A stretch of DNA of 64,000 nucleotides from Mucilaginibacter sp. OK098. GTDB lineage: Bacteria; Bacteroidota; Bacteroidia; Sphingobacteriales; Sphingobacteriaceae. The position numbers and the translations under genes are program-made. The notes below the pieces were generated by a model. That model worked only from the letters and a program-made list of their open reading frames with translations, had not been told where the DNA came from and made no database searches. Shown piece by piece: positions 8,484-15,987 of this stretch. Each line of letters begins with the position of its first letter. Within the stretch, counting starts at the first letter, position 1. Location of the stretch: NCBI RefSeq assembly GCF_900142915.1, contig NZ_FRCM01000005.1:186001-250000 (forward strand), read 5' to 3'.

Positions 8484-9659
8484 ATGAAATACCTGCGCTG
8501 GCTTTTATTGCCCTTTTCAATAATCTATGGATTTGTTATCATTATGCGTAACTGGTTTTATGATGCCGGTCTGTTTAAAAGCTACCGGTTTACAAAGCCT
8601 GTCATATCCGTTGGGAATCTTGAAGTTGGCGGCGCAGGCAAAAGCCCCATGACGGAATATTTGATCAGATTATTGAAACCGGATTATAAACTGGCAACTT
8701 TAAGCCGGGGATACGGAAGGGAAACAAAAGGTTTTTTAGAAGAGAGTCATGAATCAAGAATCAAGAATCAAGAACCAAGGGGCGAGAGCCAAGAGTCAAG
8801 AGTCAAGAATCAAGAAGAAGTGAATAACTACTCACCACTCACTACTCACCACTCTCTACTCTCTAAACAAATAGGCGATGAACCTGCCCAGTTCAAACAA
8901 AAGTTCCCGGATATAACAGTTGCCGTATGTGAGGACAGGGTGGAAGGACTAAAACAATTGCTTCCTTTTCACGATTTAATATTGATGGACGATGCTTACC
9001 AGCACCGCGCCGTTGAGCCTGGTTTAAGCATTTTATTGTTTGATTATAATCGCATTAACGAACCTCATTTTTTATTACCTGCCGGTAACATGCGCGAGCC
9101 AATGAGCGGGCGCTGGCGGGCACAGATCATTATTATATCTAAATGCCCTGCAACGCTTACTGATCAAGAAAAAACCGCGCTGGCCTATAAAATTGAGCCT
9201 TTGCCATACCAGCAATTGTTTTTTACTTCAATTGCCTATCAACCACTGCATGATTTGGAGGGAAACCCGGCTAATGTATTGATAGATAAGGATACCACCG
9301 TATTTTTATTAACAGGTATAGCTAACCCGCAACCGCTGCTACAATATTTAAACGGGAGCACATCGAACGTGATTCATCATAATTATCCCGATCATCACCC
9401 GTTTAGCTTAAAAAATATCACTAAACTTGCCGGTGAATTCGCAGCTCATCCATCACAAAAAAAAATAATTGTTACAACAGAAAAGGATGCGCAGCGTTTA
9501 GATGAATCCTGGTTAATTACCGGGCAACCTGCTGATGAAAAGCTTCCCGTTTTTGTGATCCCGATAAGCGTTGAATTTTTAAACGGCAGCGGCAATCAGT
9601 TTGATAAAATTGTTATTGACTATGTTAGAGAGCATACAGAAAACCACAGCATACATTAA
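8484..9659 (+). CDS. lpxK: Tetraacyldisaccharide 4'-kinase with in-frame repeat insertion
   Basis: LpxK phosphorylates the 4' position of the lipid A disaccharide at the inner face of the inner membrane. The N-terminal membrane anchor (MKYLRWLLLPFSIIYGFV) precedes the P-loop GGAGKS (residues 49-54), SRGYGR (74-79), QIGDEP and the downstream DDAYQHR. The ATG at 8484 is preferred over an upstream TTG. At 391 residues the protein is about 40 longer than usual. The excess lies between GFL and QIGDEP (about residues 87-128) and is translated intergenic-type repeat (see separate entry). The core kinase motifs are intact, so activity is likely. punA overlaps by 38 bp. Confidence 0.93.
   Translation: MKYLRWLLLPFSIIYGFVIIMRNWFYDAGLFKSYRFTKPVISVGNLEVGGAGKSPMTEYLIRLLKPDYKLATLSRGYGRETKGFLEESHESRIKNQEPRGESQESRVKNQEEVNNYSPLTTHHSLLSKQIGDEPAQFKQKFPDITVAVCEDRVEGLKQLLPFHDLILMDDAYQHRAVEPGLSILLFDYNRINEPHFLLPAGNMREPMSGRWRAQIIIISKCPATLTDQEKTALAYKIEPLPYQQLFFTSIAYQPLHDLEGNPANVLIDKDTTVFLLTGIANPQPLLQYLNGSTSNVIHHNYPDHHPFSLKNITKLAGEFAAHPSQKKIIVTTEKDAQRLDESWLITGQPADEKLPVFVIPISVEFLNGSGNQFDKIVIDYVREHTENHSIH
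8745..8870 (+). repeat. Low-complexity repeat inserted in frame in lpxK
   Basis: The DNA consists of GAATCAAGAATCAAGA-type units (8750-8820) and then ACTCACCACTC-type units (8829-8868). The first type is typical intergenic sequence in this window (20519-20545, 20829-20860, and inverted at 20920-20950). It encodes a Ser/Glu/Arg/Gln-rich peptide followed by a Thr/His/Ser-rich one, absent from ordinary LpxK. Boundaries are approximate. Confidence 0.75.
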
Positions 9660-10437
9660 AAGCCGCATAGGCGATTTTGAACCCGAAGTGGGTATAATAT
9701 TAGGCACCGGACTTGGCGCCCTGGTTAATGAAATTGAAGTTGAAAAACAGCTGATGTATTCCAATATTCCAGATTTTCCAATTTCAACGCTGGAGTTCCA
9801 CTCCGGTAAACTGATCTTTGGCACACTTAACGGGGTAAAGGTTGTAGCTATGCAGGGCAGGCTGCATTATTACGAAGGCTATAACATGCAGCAGATCACC
9901 TTCCCGGTAAGGGTTTTAAAAATGCTTGGGATAAAAACGCTGTTTGTATCAAACGCCAGCGGTTCATTAAACCCTGCTATTAAAAAAGGCGACCTGATGG
10001 TGATAGCTGACCATATTAACTTACAGCCGCATAACCCGCTTACCGGCCGGAATGAAGAAGAGCTTGGTCCGCGTTTTCCGGATATGAGCGAGCCTTACAA
10101 GCGCGAATTGATTGTTAAAGCATTAGATATTGCCAAGGCAAACAATATTACCTGCCACAAGGGAGTTTATGTTGGGGTTACGGGCCCTAACCTCGAAACA
10201 AAAGCGGAGTATAACTACTTGCGGATAATAGGAGGTGACATAGTTGGAATGAGCACCGTGCCCGAAGTGATTGTGGCCCGTCACATGGATTTAACAGTAT
10301 TTGCAATATCAGTAATAACTGATGAAGGTTTCCAGGAAGTATTAAAGCCAGTATCTCTTGAAGAAATATTGGCAGTGGCCCACGAAGCGGAACCAAAAAT
10401 GACATTGATACTTAAAGAATTGATAGCCGGTTTTTAA
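9622..10437 (+). CDS. punA: Purine-nucleoside phosphorylase
   Basis: The ATG at 9622 gives 271 residues, the normal length for the trimeric family-2 PNP that cleaves inosine and guanosine with phosphate in purine salvage. Visible motifs are ILGTGLG (phosphate loop), QGRLHYYEGY, NASGSLNP, the YVGVTGPNLET substrate loop, and the GMSTVPE / VITDE nucleoside-binding stretch. The gene starts 38 bp inside lpxK and ends in TAATG, overlapping the next start codon, so lpxK-punA-porin appear translationally coupled. Confidence 0.95.
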   Translation: MLESIQKTTAYIKSRIGDFEPEVGIILGTGLGALVNEIEVEKQLMYSNIPDFPISTLEFHSGKLIFGTLNGVKVVAMQGRLHYYEGYNMQQITFPVRVLKMLGIKTLFVSNASGSLNPAIKKGDLMVIADHINLQPHNPLTGRNEEELGPRFPDMSEPYKRELIVKALDIAKANNITCHKGVYVGVTGPNLETKAEYNYLRIIGGDIVGMSTVPEVIVARHMDLTVFAISVITDEGFQEVLKPVSLEEILAVAHEAEPKMTLILKELIAGF

Positions 10438-12536
10438 TGCCTAATAAATTAAAATATATCCTTTTGCTGTTTATCTGCGTTTGTTCGCAGGTAGCTTTTG
10501 CGCAAATTCAACGCGGAAATAATAACCAGGACGACCCGCAGCGGCGGATAAATTTACGCGATACCGGCACAACATCCGGCAAAAAGCTCACAGATGATCA
10601 GATGCTTGATTCATTGCGGAAAAAGCAGGACAGGAAAAAAGACAGTGTTGTTTTTAATTCGAAATTTATAAGGATAACCAATGAAAGGCTTTTACGCGAC
10701 AGCACACAACTTCGGCCATTGGATACCGGCTTGTATAATTACGAAAATTATAGTCCGTTATTGCAGCCGCGCAGTCCTAAAATAAGCCTTGGCAATACAG
10801 GGTTGCCTGCAAGAAGCCTGCTGTTTGAGCCGTCGCATACTATTGGGTTTGAACCCGGCCTGCATGAGCTTGACCCTTACATGCTCAGGCCCGAAAATAT
10901 AAGCTATTACCGTGCAAGGGTTGCATATACGCAGCTCTACTTGGTTGGGTATACAGGGGTTAAAGAGCAGATCTTTAAAATAACGCACGCTCAAAATATT
11001 AATCCGCAACTAAACGTTGGCTTTAACTTAAATTTTACCGGGTCAAGAGGATATTATAGCAATAATAATGTTTTAGCGCAAAATGTAAGTGATGTTAATG
11101 CGGCTGTATTTACCTGGTACGAATCAAAAAGTAAACGATATAATTTGCTTGGAAATTTGATATACAATAACATAAAAGCCCCGGTTACCGGCTCCATATT
11201 AAATGATTCTATTTTTGTGACCGGATCATTGGACAAAAGCTCACAGCCTGTACGCTTACCGGCTTCATATGAAAACTGGAAAGGGGCGTCGTTTTATTTA
11301 AAGCAGTTTTACTATATAGGCAGGATTGACAGTGCCAGCAATGGAAAAGGCAAAGCTAATATATTACCTACGCAGCGTGTTTCCTATACATTAAAATATG
11401 AAGCTACCAAGTATGAGTATTTGCAGAATGGCAGTGATACTTATAATGTGTTTCCAGATTACTATTATAGCTCAAACCGATCGAGAGACTCGCTGTCCGT
11501 GACTCATCTTCAAAATGATTTCTCTTATAGCTTTTACCTGCGGAGCAGGGGTGAAAAGGTAAATAAAAATGAGTTAAAACTGGATCTTGGCCTTACGCAG
11601 GATATTTACAGCTACGGGCAGTATGTGAGCGATACCACTTTAAATCAATATGGGGTTAGGGTTGTATTGCCGGCAAAAGTGCAAAACAATTCGTTCCAGG
11701 ATCTGACCGTTAAAGGCCGGATGAGTTATAAATTGAGCGACAGGGCGGCTCTTGAAGCTAACGTACAGCAGATTGTGCAGGGACGTGATTTCGGCGACTT
11801 TTTGTATGATGCAAAGCTTACCCTTGCCGGTAATGACAAGGCAGGTAAAATAATTTTGGAAGGCTACTCGCAAAGCAGCACGGCTCCGTTGGTATATACC
11901 AGCTGGATCTCCAATCACTTTATCTTTCATAATAAATTCAGCAATCAAAAAACCAATAGCGTATCCTTTAACTACATCAATAGCCCGCTAAAGCTCGACT
12001 TTAAGGCCGAATACTTTTTAATAACCGACTATTTATACTTTACAGCCCAGGATAATGGAATTGATGCCCACCCCGCACAACTCGGAGGATCAATTAATAT
12101 GATAAAATTAAGCTTTGGCAAAAGTATAGCCTGGCGAAGGTGGCATTTTGACGATTACTTTGTTTATCAGAAAACCGATTACCAGTCGACACTGCGTACA
12201 CCGCAATTTTATAACTACGCCAGCATTTATTATAAGGCACTTTTCTTTAATGTGCTATATTCAAACATCGGGATGGATGTGCGTTATAATTCAACCTATG
12301 TTGCCCCGTCGTATGCACCAGGCCTTGGCCAGTTTTATAATGGCCCAAATGTTACCTTCTCATCGTACCCGGTAGCAACCATATTTTTAAAAGCCACCCT
12401 GCAACGCACCAACCTGTTTATAATGTATGATTATGCCAACCAGGGTCTTTTCAGCAAAGGTTATTATACCGTAAACCGTTACCCGCAACAGGATGCAGCG
12501 CTTAAGATAGGAGTTTCGTGGTCGTTTTATAATTGA
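10437..12536 (+). CDS. Putative outer-membrane porin (PF14121-like)
   Basis: The 699-residue protein has a signal peptide (MPNKLKYILLLFICVCSQVA then FAQ). A charged, disordered N-terminal stretch rich in Asp, Arg and Gln follows, then a long run of alternating aromatic beta-strands. It ends in a beta-barrel signal (KIGVSWSFYN, terminal aromatic-Asn). This matches the Bacteroidota putative-porin family I associate with PF14121. The substrate is unknown. It is the last gene of the lpxK-punA operon, its ATG overlapping the punA stop. Confidence 0.85.
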   Translation: MPNKLKYILLLFICVCSQVAFAQIQRGNNNQDDPQRRINLRDTGTTSGKKLTDDQMLDSLRKKQDRKKDSVVFNSKFIRITNERLLRDSTQLRPLDTGLYNYENYSPLLQPRSPKISLGNTGLPARSLLFEPSHTIGFEPGLHELDPYMLRPENISYYRARVAYTQLYLVGYTGVKEQIFKITHAQNINPQLNVGFNLNFTGSRGYYSNNNVLAQNVSDVNAAVFTWYESKSKRYNLLGNLIYNNIKAPVTGSILNDSIFVTGSLDKSSQPVRLPASYENWKGASFYLKQFYYIGRIDSASNGKGKANILPTQRVSYTLKYEATKYEYLQNGSDTYNVFPDYYYSSNRSRDSLSVTHLQNDFSYSFYLRSRGEKVNKNELKLDLGLTQDIYSYGQYVSDTTLNQYGVRVVLPAKVQNNSFQDLTVKGRMSYKLSDRAALEANVQQIVQGRDFGDFLYDAKLTLAGNDKAGKIILEGYSQSSTAPLVYTSWISNHFIFHNKFSNQKTNSVSFNYINSPLKLDFKAEYFLITDYLYFTAQDNGIDAHPAQLGGSINMIKLSFGKSIAWRRWHFDDYFVYQKTDYQSTLRTPQFYNYASIYYKALFFNVLYSNIGMDVRYNSTYVAPSYAPGLGQFYNGPNVTFSSYPVATIFLKATLQRTNLFIMYDYANQGLFSKGYYTVNRYPQQDAALKIGVSWSFYN

Positions 12537-12674
12537 GGTTAGTTGATTAGAGGTAAGAGACCAAAGATTAGTTGGACAAAGATCAGAGGCTGAAGATTGT
12601 CAAAAATCTAAGCATCATGCGTTGTTACTTCATTGTTTTTCCTAACCTCTAATTAACTAGTCTCTAGCCTCTAA
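12537..12674. repeat. Inverted low-complexity repeat (GATTAGAGG family)
   Basis: A left arm of GATTAGAGGTAAGAGACC-type units (12540-12590) faces an inverted right arm CCTAACCTCTAATTAAC... (12650-12676). The right arm ends exactly at the stop codon of the convergent gene at 12675. The same vocabulary occurs at 480-515. The transcript could form a long imperfect hairpin. Confidence 0.7.
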
Positions 12675-13973
12675 TCACGTCTTCTGTTTCTTCTTTTTGG
12701 CAGCCGGGAACAGCACATTATTTAAAATGAGACGGTATCCCGGTGAATTTGGGTGCAGTTTCAAATCGGTTGGCGGATCGCCTACAATGTGTTGGTAATC
12801 TTCGGGGTCGTGGCCGCCATAAAAGGTCCATTGGCCTTTGCCATATTCACCGTGGATATAGCGGGCTTCGTTATTACTTTTCATTTCGCCCATAATAGTT
12901 ACGCCCGGTTTAAGCAGGTTTTTATTATAGGCAGTTGTTAGGCCCATAAACCCTTTTATCACTTTATCATGGTTTTGGGTTAGCATGCTTGGCACCACAT
13001 CCCATTTGGCCGAGAAATCAAACAAGGTAAAAAAGTCCCTCGAACGCTCAACCTGGCGGGTAGCTGTTACGTCAATATTGCTAAACTGGTGCGACAATGG
13101 GTTCATATCCAGCGTAAAGTTCTTGAAGGCAAATGTCTGGCTAAAATCTAATTTTGATTGCGCACCCGGGTCGGCAGCATCACCGTCAAACATCTGCTCG
13201 CATATGTCGGTATTGGCGGCAGCCAGCGCTATATCAAAAGTATCAGTGCCCGAGCACATGGCAAACAGGAAGCCCCCGCCTGCACAAAAGTCGCGGATAT
13301 GTTCAACAACAGCCAGCTTCATTTGCGATACCTTTTTAAAACCTAATTTATGCGCCGTAGCTTCCTGGATCCTTATATCGTCGTTATACCACTGCTCATA
13401 CCTGAAAGCGCCGTAAAACTTACTGTATTGGCCGGTAAAGTCCTCGTGGTGCAGGTGCAGCCAATCATATTTAGGCAGATCGCCTTTTATCACTTCCTCA
13501 TCATACAAAACATCGTAAGGGATTTCGGCATATTTTAATACTAAGGTAACCGCATCATCCCAGGGTAGCTTGTTTTTGGGGGAGTAAACAGCCATTTTTG
13601 GCGCCTTCTCCAACTTAACCACATCCATATTTACTGAAGGGTCACTAACTTCAGCCAGGATCTGGTTCACCTTTGCATCTGCTAAAACCTCATAGCTAAC
13701 ACCACGGATCTTACATTCATCCTCAACCTTTTTATCATACTTCATCATAAAACTGCCGCCGCGGTAATTAAGCAGCCAGTCAATCTCCTCGCCGTTCTTT
13801 AGCGTCCAAAAAGCAATACCGTATGATTTAAGGTGATCTTTTTGCTCGTCATCCATAGGGATCAATATGGAGGCAGCCCTGTTTATTAGAGGTGAAAGCA
13901 AAAAGCAGAAAGCTAAAAGCAAGAACTTAGGTGAAAGGCGAAATGTAAAAGGTAAGCGGTTTTGTCTTTGCAT
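12675..13973 (-). CDS. Exported protein with class-I glutamine amidotransferase-like domain
   Basis: The ATG at 13973 gives 432 residues. Homologues in Bacteroidota are, as I recall, often labelled asparagine synthetase B, but no synthetase motif is visible and I do not adopt that name. What is seen is an SILIPMDDEQKDHLKSYG start of the mature protein and a central amidotransferase-like elbow (FCAGGGFLFAMCSGTDTF) with a candidate Cys. A later GEYGKGQWTFYGGHDPED stretch near the C-terminus resembles the ThuA/GATase-like fold. The N-terminal hydrophobic segment is encoded by an intergenic-type repeat (see separate entry). The function is not established. Confidence 0.75.
   Translation of the reverse strand: MQRQNRLPFTFRLSPKFLLLAFCFLLSPLINRAASILIPMDDEQKDHLKSYGIAFWTLKNGEEIDWLLNYRGGSFMMKYDKKVEDECKIRGVSYEVLADAKVNQILAEVSDPSVNMDVVKLEKAPKMAVYSPKNKLPWDDAVTLVLKYAEIPYDVLYDEEVIKGDLPKYDWLHLHHEDFTGQYSKFYGAFRYEQWYNDDIRIQEATAHKLGFKKVSQMKLAVVEHIRDFCAGGGFLFAMCSGTDTFDIALAAANTDICEQMFDGDAADPGAQSKLDFSQTFAFKNFTLDMNPLSHQFSNIDVTATRQVERSRDFFTLFDFSAKWDVVPSMLTQNHDKVIKGFMGLTTAYNKNLLKPGVTIMGEMKSNNEARYIHGEYGKGQWTFYGGHDPEDYQHIVGDPPTDLKLHPNSPGYRLILNNVLFPAAKKKKQKT
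13885..13958 (-). repeat. GGTGAAAGGCGAAA-type repeat that encodes a signal peptide
   Basis: GGTGAAAGC, AGAAAGCTAAAAGC and GGTGAAAGGCGAAA words fill this stretch, the same family as the intergenic copies at 8352-8385, 14416-14485 and 36091-36120. Read on the minus strand it encodes Leu/Phe-rich residues (LLLAFCFLLSPLI) that form the hydrophobic core of the N-terminus of the gene ending at 12675. Confidence 0.6.
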
Positions 13974-14092
13974 TTTATTGATCACTTTTCTGTATGGTTA
14001 CGGGATAGCTATTTACCAAATGTAACGAATAATTGAATAAGCTATTATGTTATAAAGATCATTACAAATCTAATTTCTATATTTAGTAACTA

Positions 14093-14416
14093 ATGAATAA
14101 GCGCCCGGATTTTATTGCAGAATTACAATATCTTACAACTGAACAAGGTGGAAGGAAAACTCCGGCATTTTCAGGATATAGGCCTCCGGTAAAGTTTACA
14201 TTTAGTGAGATGCAGACCAGCGGTCAACAAAAGTTTCTTAATAATGATATTGTATATCCTGGTGAAAGCATAATAGCTGAAATTAGCCTTATAACTTCAG
14301 ATTTTCTTAAAGGAATGTTAAATGTTGGGTTTGATTTTGACTTTAGAGAGGGATCAAGAATTATAGGTACAGGAAAGATTCTTGAAGTTTTAAATATGGA
14401 ACTTTTAGCCAAATAA
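14093..14416 (+). CDS. Free-standing EF-Tu domain-III-like protein
   Basis: The 107-residue protein aligns by eye with the third domain of EF-Tu. FIAELQYLTTEQGGRKTPAF corresponds to [20 protein letters not shown], then SGYRPPVKF to NGYRPQFYF. A V/IxPGE turn follows, and the end FREGSRIIGTGKILEVL corresponds to IREGGRTVGAGVV. No GTPase domain or domain II is present and the start is at the domain boundary, so it is not a broken tuf gene by a simple cut. In EF-Tu this domain contacts tRNA and EF-Ts. The role of the single domain is unknown. Confidence 0.8.
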   Translation: MNKRPDFIAELQYLTTEQGGRKTPAFSGYRPPVKFTFSEMQTSGQQKFLNNDIVYPGESIIAEISLITSDFLKGMLNVGFDFDFREGSRIIGTGKILEVLNMELLAK

Positions 14417-14487
14417 CATTCCTACCTTTCGCCTTTCACCTTTAAGCTTTTACCTCTTTAAAAACCTTTTGCCTTTCACCGCCTTTT
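14417..14487. repeat. CCTTTCGCCTTTCACC-type repeat
   Basis: Inverted orientation of the GGTGAAAGGCGAAAGG family. It fills the space between the EF-Tu-like gene and the cyclophilin promoter, and one unit supplies the TTTG box of that promoter. Confidence 0.65.
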
Positions 14488-14497
14488 ATTACCTTTG
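14468..14497 (+). promoter_or_regulatory. Predicted promoter of the cyclophilin gene
   Basis: TTTG at 14468-14471 is followed, after 18 bases, by TACCTTTG at 14490-14497, matching the Bacteroidota -33/-7 consensus. The ATG is at 14518. The upstream box is part of the repeat. Confidence 0.55.
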
Positions 14498-14517
14498 CCT
14501 ACTATTTTAGAAAAAAA

Positions 14518-14955
14518 ATGAGCAAAGCAATAATCAAAACCGAAAAAGGCGACATGACCGTTGAGTTTTATGACAAGGATGCACCTAACACGGTAGCAAA
14601 CTTTCTTGGTCTGGCAAAGTCGGGCTTTTATGACAACGTAACATTTCACAGGGTGATCCCTAATTTCGTGATCCAGGGTGGCGATCCAACCGGCACAGGT
14701 GCAGGTGGTTCAGGTAAACAGATTGACTGCGAGCTGACTGGCGAAAATCAATATCATGATCGTGGTGTGTTATCAATGGCACATGCAGGCCGTAACACCG
14801 GCAGCTCACAATTTTTTATCTGCCATAGCCGCGATAATACCGCGCATTTAGACAGGAACCACACCGTATTTGGTAAAGTGGTTGAAAACGTTGACGTAGT
14901 TGACGCTATCCGCCAGGGCGATAAAATTTTAGGAATTGATGTTATTGAAGGATAG
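14518..14955 (+). CDS. Peptidyl-prolyl cis-trans isomerase, cyclophilin type
   Basis: At 145 residues this is a minimal cytosolic cyclophilin without signal peptide. It has the catalytic-face motif FHRVIPNFVIQGGD with the active-site Arg, the glycine-rich GTGAGGSG loop, the NTGSSQFFI motif and the C-terminal HTVFGKVVENVDVV. It catalyses proline isomerisation in protein folding. A good promoter lies just upstream, so it is probably transcribed on its own or with the DUF5606 gene that follows. Confidence 0.95.
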   Translation: MSKAIIKTEKGDMTVEFYDKDAPNTVANFLGLAKSGFYDNVTFHRVIPNFVIQGGDPTGTGAGGSGKQIDCELTGENQYHDRGVLSMAHAGRNTGSSQFFICHSRDNTAHLDRNHTVFGKVVENVDVVDAIRQGDKILGIDVIEG

Positions 14956-15060
14956 TTGAAAAGGTTGTAGTTGTTGTAAAAGTTGTAGTTGTTTTGGTGG
15001 TTAAATCCTTTACAACATTTACAACCCTTACAATATTTACAACCCAACACATTACAACTT
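14956..15060. repeat. Inverted repeat of TTGTAGTTG / CAACATTTACAAC words
   Basis: The left arm (14956-14998) has GTTGTAGTTGTTGTAAAAG units; the right arm (15008-15057) has the complementary TACAACATTTACAACCC units. They run from just after one stop codon almost to the next ATG at 15068. A related inverted pair is at 18529-18690. Confidence 0.7.
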
Positions 15061-15067
15061 ATAAAAA

Positions 15068-15589
15068 ATGAATTTACAGGGAATTGTAGCCGTATCAGGC
15101 AAGCCGGGATTATGGAGAGCATTGGCTCAAAATAAAACGGGTTATATTTTAGAGAGCCTCGACGCGCAAAAAACCAAGCTGGTTGCAAACTTGTCCACCG
15201 CTAAACTGGCGGCGTTGCATGAGATCACCATTTTTGGTTTGGATGATGATATTAAGCTGATAGACGTTTTTGAACGGATGAAAACATCTTCGGGTGTTCC
15301 GGATAACAAGGCTGACGGTAAAAAGCTGCGGGATTTTTTCAGGGAAATATCTCCAGATCATGATGAAGAGAAAGTTTATGCTTCGGATATGAAAAAGATC
15401 ATCAACTGGTACCAGATACTAAAGGATCTTCCGCTATTTAGCGAACAAGACCCTGCTACAGCTGCCCCGGTTGCCGAAGGAGTGCCTGTTGCTGAAGAAG
15501 TTGCAAAACCGGTTGAAGCTACGGCTAAAGCAGAAGAAGCTGCACCTGCAAAACCAAAAGCTAAGAAAACCGCCGCTAAAAAAGCATAA
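15068..15589 (+). CDS. DUF5606 domain protein
   Basis: The 173-residue protein starts MNLQGIVAVSGKPGLWRALA, typical of the DUF5606 family found in Bacteroidota, and the domain runs to about residue 120. The remaining ~50 residues are a low-complexity Ala/Glu/Pro/Lys tail ending KPKAKKTAAKKA, histone-H1-like and basic at the very end, which suggests nucleic-acid contact. Function unknown. It is followed by a strong terminator. Confidence 0.85.
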   Translation: MNLQGIVAVSGKPGLWRALAQNKTGYILESLDAQKTKLVANLSTAKLAALHEITIFGLDDDIKLIDVFERMKTSSGVPDNKADGKKLRDFFREISPDHDEEKVYASDMKKIINWYQILKDLPLFSEQDPATAAPVAEGVPVAEEVAKPVEATAKAEEAAPAKPKAKKTAAKKA

Positions 15590-15604
15590 TAAAGTTACTC
15601 GTAG

Positions 15605-15624
15605 AGACGCGATGCTTCGCGTCT
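15605..15624. repeat. 20-nt AGACGCGATGCTTCGCGTCT palindromic repeat (copy A)
   Basis: A palindrome preceded by the conserved TAGAG flank. It pairs in convergent orientation with the copy at 15965-15984, enclosing the small gene at 15661. Further copies are at 16978, 40840, 40904, 61598 and 61678. Confidence 0.85.
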
Positions 15625-15631
15625 TTATGGA

Positions 15632-15663
15632 AAAAGCCGGAGAATATTTCTCCGGCTTTTTTA
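15632..15663. terminator. Rho-independent terminator (bidirectional)
   Basis: A 12-bp stem AAAAGCCGGAGA / TCTCCGGCTTTT with a 4-nt loop, A-tract on one side and T-tract on the other. It ends the DUF5606 transcript on the plus strand and the convergent gene at 15661 on the minus strand. Confidence 0.85.
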
Positions 15664-15945
15664 ATGATTCAAGATATGATATCCTCCAGGATACCATATT
15701 CCTCTAAAATTTGGAGGAATAACTAAATTTGGTAAAATATGGTTTGCATCTAAAGTTGAAACATCAATATTCTCAATTACATTTTTAATAATTGGCATAA
15801 TATTTCCTTTAAACATGTATTGATTTAGCAAGTTAATAGCATCATTATAATTATATGCCGTTACACCGCATCTCGTGTAAGCTTGTGGGAATAAATCATC
15901 ATTTTTTTTAAATTCAAACCAATAACGGGTGAGGTTTAATTGCAT
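15661..15945 (-). CDS. Small conserved hypothetical protein
   Basis: The 94-residue protein has no signal peptide or membrane segment. It begins NLTRYWFEFK, then GVTAYNYNDAINLLNQYMF, and ends with an acidic/aromatic stretch VSTLDANHILPN...RGIWYP. I have a sense of short bacterial proteins of this design but cannot name a family. The gene is isolated, flanked by convergent copies of the GACGCG palindrome, and AT-richer than its neighbours, which may point to recent arrival. Confidence 0.7.
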   Translation of the reverse strand: MQLNLTRYWFEFKKNDDLFPQAYTRCGVTAYNYNDAINLLNQYMFKGNIMPIIKNVIENIDVSTLDANHILPNLVIPPNFRGIWYPGGYHILNH

Positions 15946-15964
15946 TGTTCAAATATGATGGCTA

Positions 15965-15984
15965 AGACGCGAAGCATCGCGTCT
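15965..15984. repeat. 20-nt GACGCG palindromic repeat (copy B)
   Basis: AGACGCGAAGCATCGCGTCT followed by CTACTA, the reverse orientation of copy A at 15605. Confidence 0.85.
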
Positions 15985-15987
15985 CTA

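Noticed and set aside
12985..13416. 143-codon open frame on the plus strand
   Set aside because: Antisense to the amidotransferase-like gene and without family resemblance.
12675..13973. Asparagine synthetase B
   Set aside because: The label is often attached to homologues as I recall, but no N-terminal Cys nucleophile or ATP-pyrophosphatase domain is seen.
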